Shown here: positions 63,037 through 64,000 of the stretch, in pieces
Numbering within the stretch: the stretch's first letter is position 1
Layout of the letters: the number at the start of each line of letters is the position of its first letter
Source of the DNA: Leeuwenhoekiella polynyae
GTDB taxonomy: Bacteria > Bacteroidota > Bacteroidia > Flavobacteriales > Flavobacteriaceae
Length of the DNA stretch: 64,000 nt
Assembly (NCBI RefSeq): GCF_004104075.1
Contig: NZ_QOVK01000001.1
Location: 62,001 to 126,000, forward strand
Direction of reading: 5' to 3'
The notes under the pieces: generated by a model
What the model was told of the DNA's origin: nothing
Seen by the model: only the letters and a program-made list of their open reading frames with translations
Databases searched by the model: none
Program-made: the position numbers and the translations under genes

Positions 63037-63117
63037 ATGCATCGCCAAACAGTTTTCCGGAGTTATGAACATTTCTATGAAGAATTTAAACTCCTATTCG
63101 ATAATGAAAAGGCTTAG
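63037..63117 (+). CDS. Possible 26-residue peptide gene
   Basis: A short plus-strand frame reads MHRQTVFRSYEHFYEEFKLL and stops after residue 26 (FDNEKA). The composition looks coding, but it runs against the strand of its neighbours and is small. It may be chance. Confidence 0.25.
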   Translation: MHRQTVFRSYEHFYEEFKLLFDNEKA

Positions 63118-63130
63118 ATACGGTTAAGCT

Positions 63131-64000
63131 CTATTCCATTTTGGACTCCTTCTTTGACTTCTGAGCAGCGAGTTTAGCCTTTAAAATGTTCATGTCATCA
63201 CTAATTTTCCGATCAACTATTTTTGCATAGTGCTGTGTTGTGCGTAAGGACTGATGTCCTAGCATTTTACTTACAGTTTCGATTGGCACTCCATTTGTTA
63301 AAGTGATTGTAGTTGCGAAGGTATGTCGGGCTAAGTGTGTTGTTAGTGGTTTAGTTATACCACACATAATTGCTATTTCTTTCAAAAAAATATTAGACTT
63401 TTGATTACTAAAAACAGGAATCACACGCTCAGAATTTTCTACTTCAGGATGATTTTCGCAACGCTCAAGAATCTGTTCAGCTACGGGAAGGAGTGGAATA
63501 CTGCTTTTTGTACCTGTTTTAGTTCGATTAATTCGAATCCATCTGTCACCGTCTATTCCCAAAGTGATATCAGACTTAGAAAGCTTCTCAACATCAGAAT
63601 AAGCTAAACCGGTATAGCAAGAAAACACAAACATATCCCGTACTAATTTCAACCTATCAAAATGAAGCTCTTTGCTCCAGAGTGCGTCAACTTCCTCTTG
63701 GCTCAGAAACTCTCGTTCGACAGGTTCAAATTTTACTTTATAATTAATAAGAGGGTCATGATCCATCCATTTATTTGCTAATGCAATACGGATGATTTTT
63801 TTGAAGTTATTGACGTATTTCAATGCAGAATTGTGGTTGCAGTTACGTTTAGTTTTGAGAAAATGTTCAAACTTGGTAATAAAGGTATAATCGATATCCT
63901 TTAGTCGATAGTCATTTTCTTTATAATACTCTTTAATGAATTGCTTAATGTGATTGTGACACGTCCAATATCTTTGGGCTGATGCAGCCGAAATATCTTT
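63131..64000 (-). CDS. Tyrosine recombinase (integrase), 5' end outside window
   Basis: At least 289 residues of an integrase; the frame stays open to the window end, so the N-terminus is missing. The SAM-like core-binding part (KDISAASAQRYWTCHNHIKQ) precedes the catalytic domain. Seen catalytic residues are His-x-x-Arg in HLARHTFATT, His in LGHQSLRTTQ and Tyr in HYAKIV. The first catalytic Arg is replaced: the usual TGLR reads TGLAYSD, as in IntDOT-like integrases. It should insert and excise this element. Confidence 0.93.
   Translation of the reverse strand, partial: KDISAASAQRYWTCHNHIKQFIKEYYKENDYRLKDIDYTFITKFEHFLKTKRNCNHNSALKYVNNFKKIIRIALANKWMDHDPLINYKVKFEPVEREFLSQEEVDALWSKELHFDRLKLVRDMFVFSCYTGLAYSDVEKLSKSDITLGIDGDRWIRINRTKTGTKSSIPLLPVAEQILERCENHPEVENSERVIPVFSNQKSNIFLKEIAIMCGITKPLTTHLARHTFATTITLTNGVPIETVSKMLGHQSLRTTQHYAKIVDRKISDDMNILKAKLAAQKSKKESKME

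Larger units (their letters stand above)
58620..64000. mobile_element. Integrative mobilizable element (left part; right end outside window)
   Basis: On the minus strand lie, in order, a tyrosine integrase, an excisionase-like HTH protein, a VapE-like helicase, a CHC2/toprim primase, a MobC-like protein, an HUH relaxase and a small membrane protein. There is a candidate oriT before mobC and a repeat array before the primase. There are no conjugation (Tra/T4SS) genes, so it would need a helper element to move. Confidence 0.9.

Overview
The window comes from a member of the Bacteroidota, almost certainly a (probably marine) Flavobacteriaceae; the genus cannot be named from the sequence. The signs are two SusC/SusD pairs, a large secreted protein with a type IX secretion type B sorting domain, TlpA-like and SSS proteins, Bacteroidota-type promoters (TTTG, about 18-20 bp, TAnnTTTG), little use of Shine-Dalgarno sites, and an integrative element with IntDOT-like, VapE and BmgA-type genes. 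No rRNA, tRNA or CRISPR array was found.

Layout. 1-4.1 kb: the tail of a short-chain dehydrogenase, a sensor histidine kinase, and a large HPII-type catalase, separated by strong hairpin terminators. 4.3-9.8 kb (minus strand): a tight gene cluster with an SbnA-like cysteine synthase homologue, a FAD/NAD(P)-binding protein, a Y4yA-type PLP decarboxylase, a SemiSWEET transporter and two small membrane proteins; it looks like a small pathway for an unusual amino acid or opine-like compound. 10-18.4 kb: a DUF421 protein, a 1146-residue T9SS-secreted protein, RNA ligase RtcB with a strongly structured leader and a divergent WYL regulator, a duplicated fragment of the DUF421 gene, and a YdcF-family protein. 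18.5-26.4 kb (minus): a SusC/SusD pair and a two-component system (small lipoprotein, TPR histidine kinase, LuxR-like response regulator). 26.7-35.4 kb (plus): small membrane proteins, then an import or export locus of ABC ATPase, TonB-dependent receptor, two DUF3526-type permeases and a secreted M14/AstE-like peptidase.

35.4-39.1 kb is an AT-rich accessory stretch: a decayed toxin-antitoxin pair, a probable group II intron fragment, a TlpA-like thioredoxin, and the debris of a mobilizable element related to the one at the right end of the window. 39.2-58.4 kb is one long N-acetylglucosamine utilisation locus: a divergent LacI-type repressor with two matching palindromic operators, one of them covering the -33 box of the main promoter, followed by SusC, SusD, a fasciclin/DNRLRE surface lipoprotein, a GH16-like enzyme, a NagB-type deaminase, two GH20 beta-N-acetylhexosaminidases, two sodium:solute symporters, NagA, a NagB-PIG-L fusion and CutC. 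In outline, surface proteins capture GlcNAc-containing glycans, GH20 enzymes release GlcNAc in the periplasm, SSS symporters bring it in, and NagA and NagB feed it into fructose-6-phosphate; a GlcNAc kinase and a GH18/GH19 chitinase are not in the locus.

58.6-64.0 kb is the left part of an integrative mobilizable element (tyrosine integrase running off the window, excisionase-like HTH, VapE-like helicase, CHC2/toprim primase, MobC-like protein, HUH relaxase, small membrane protein), with a candidate oriT, an iteron-like repeat array and a conserved long hairpin near its end.
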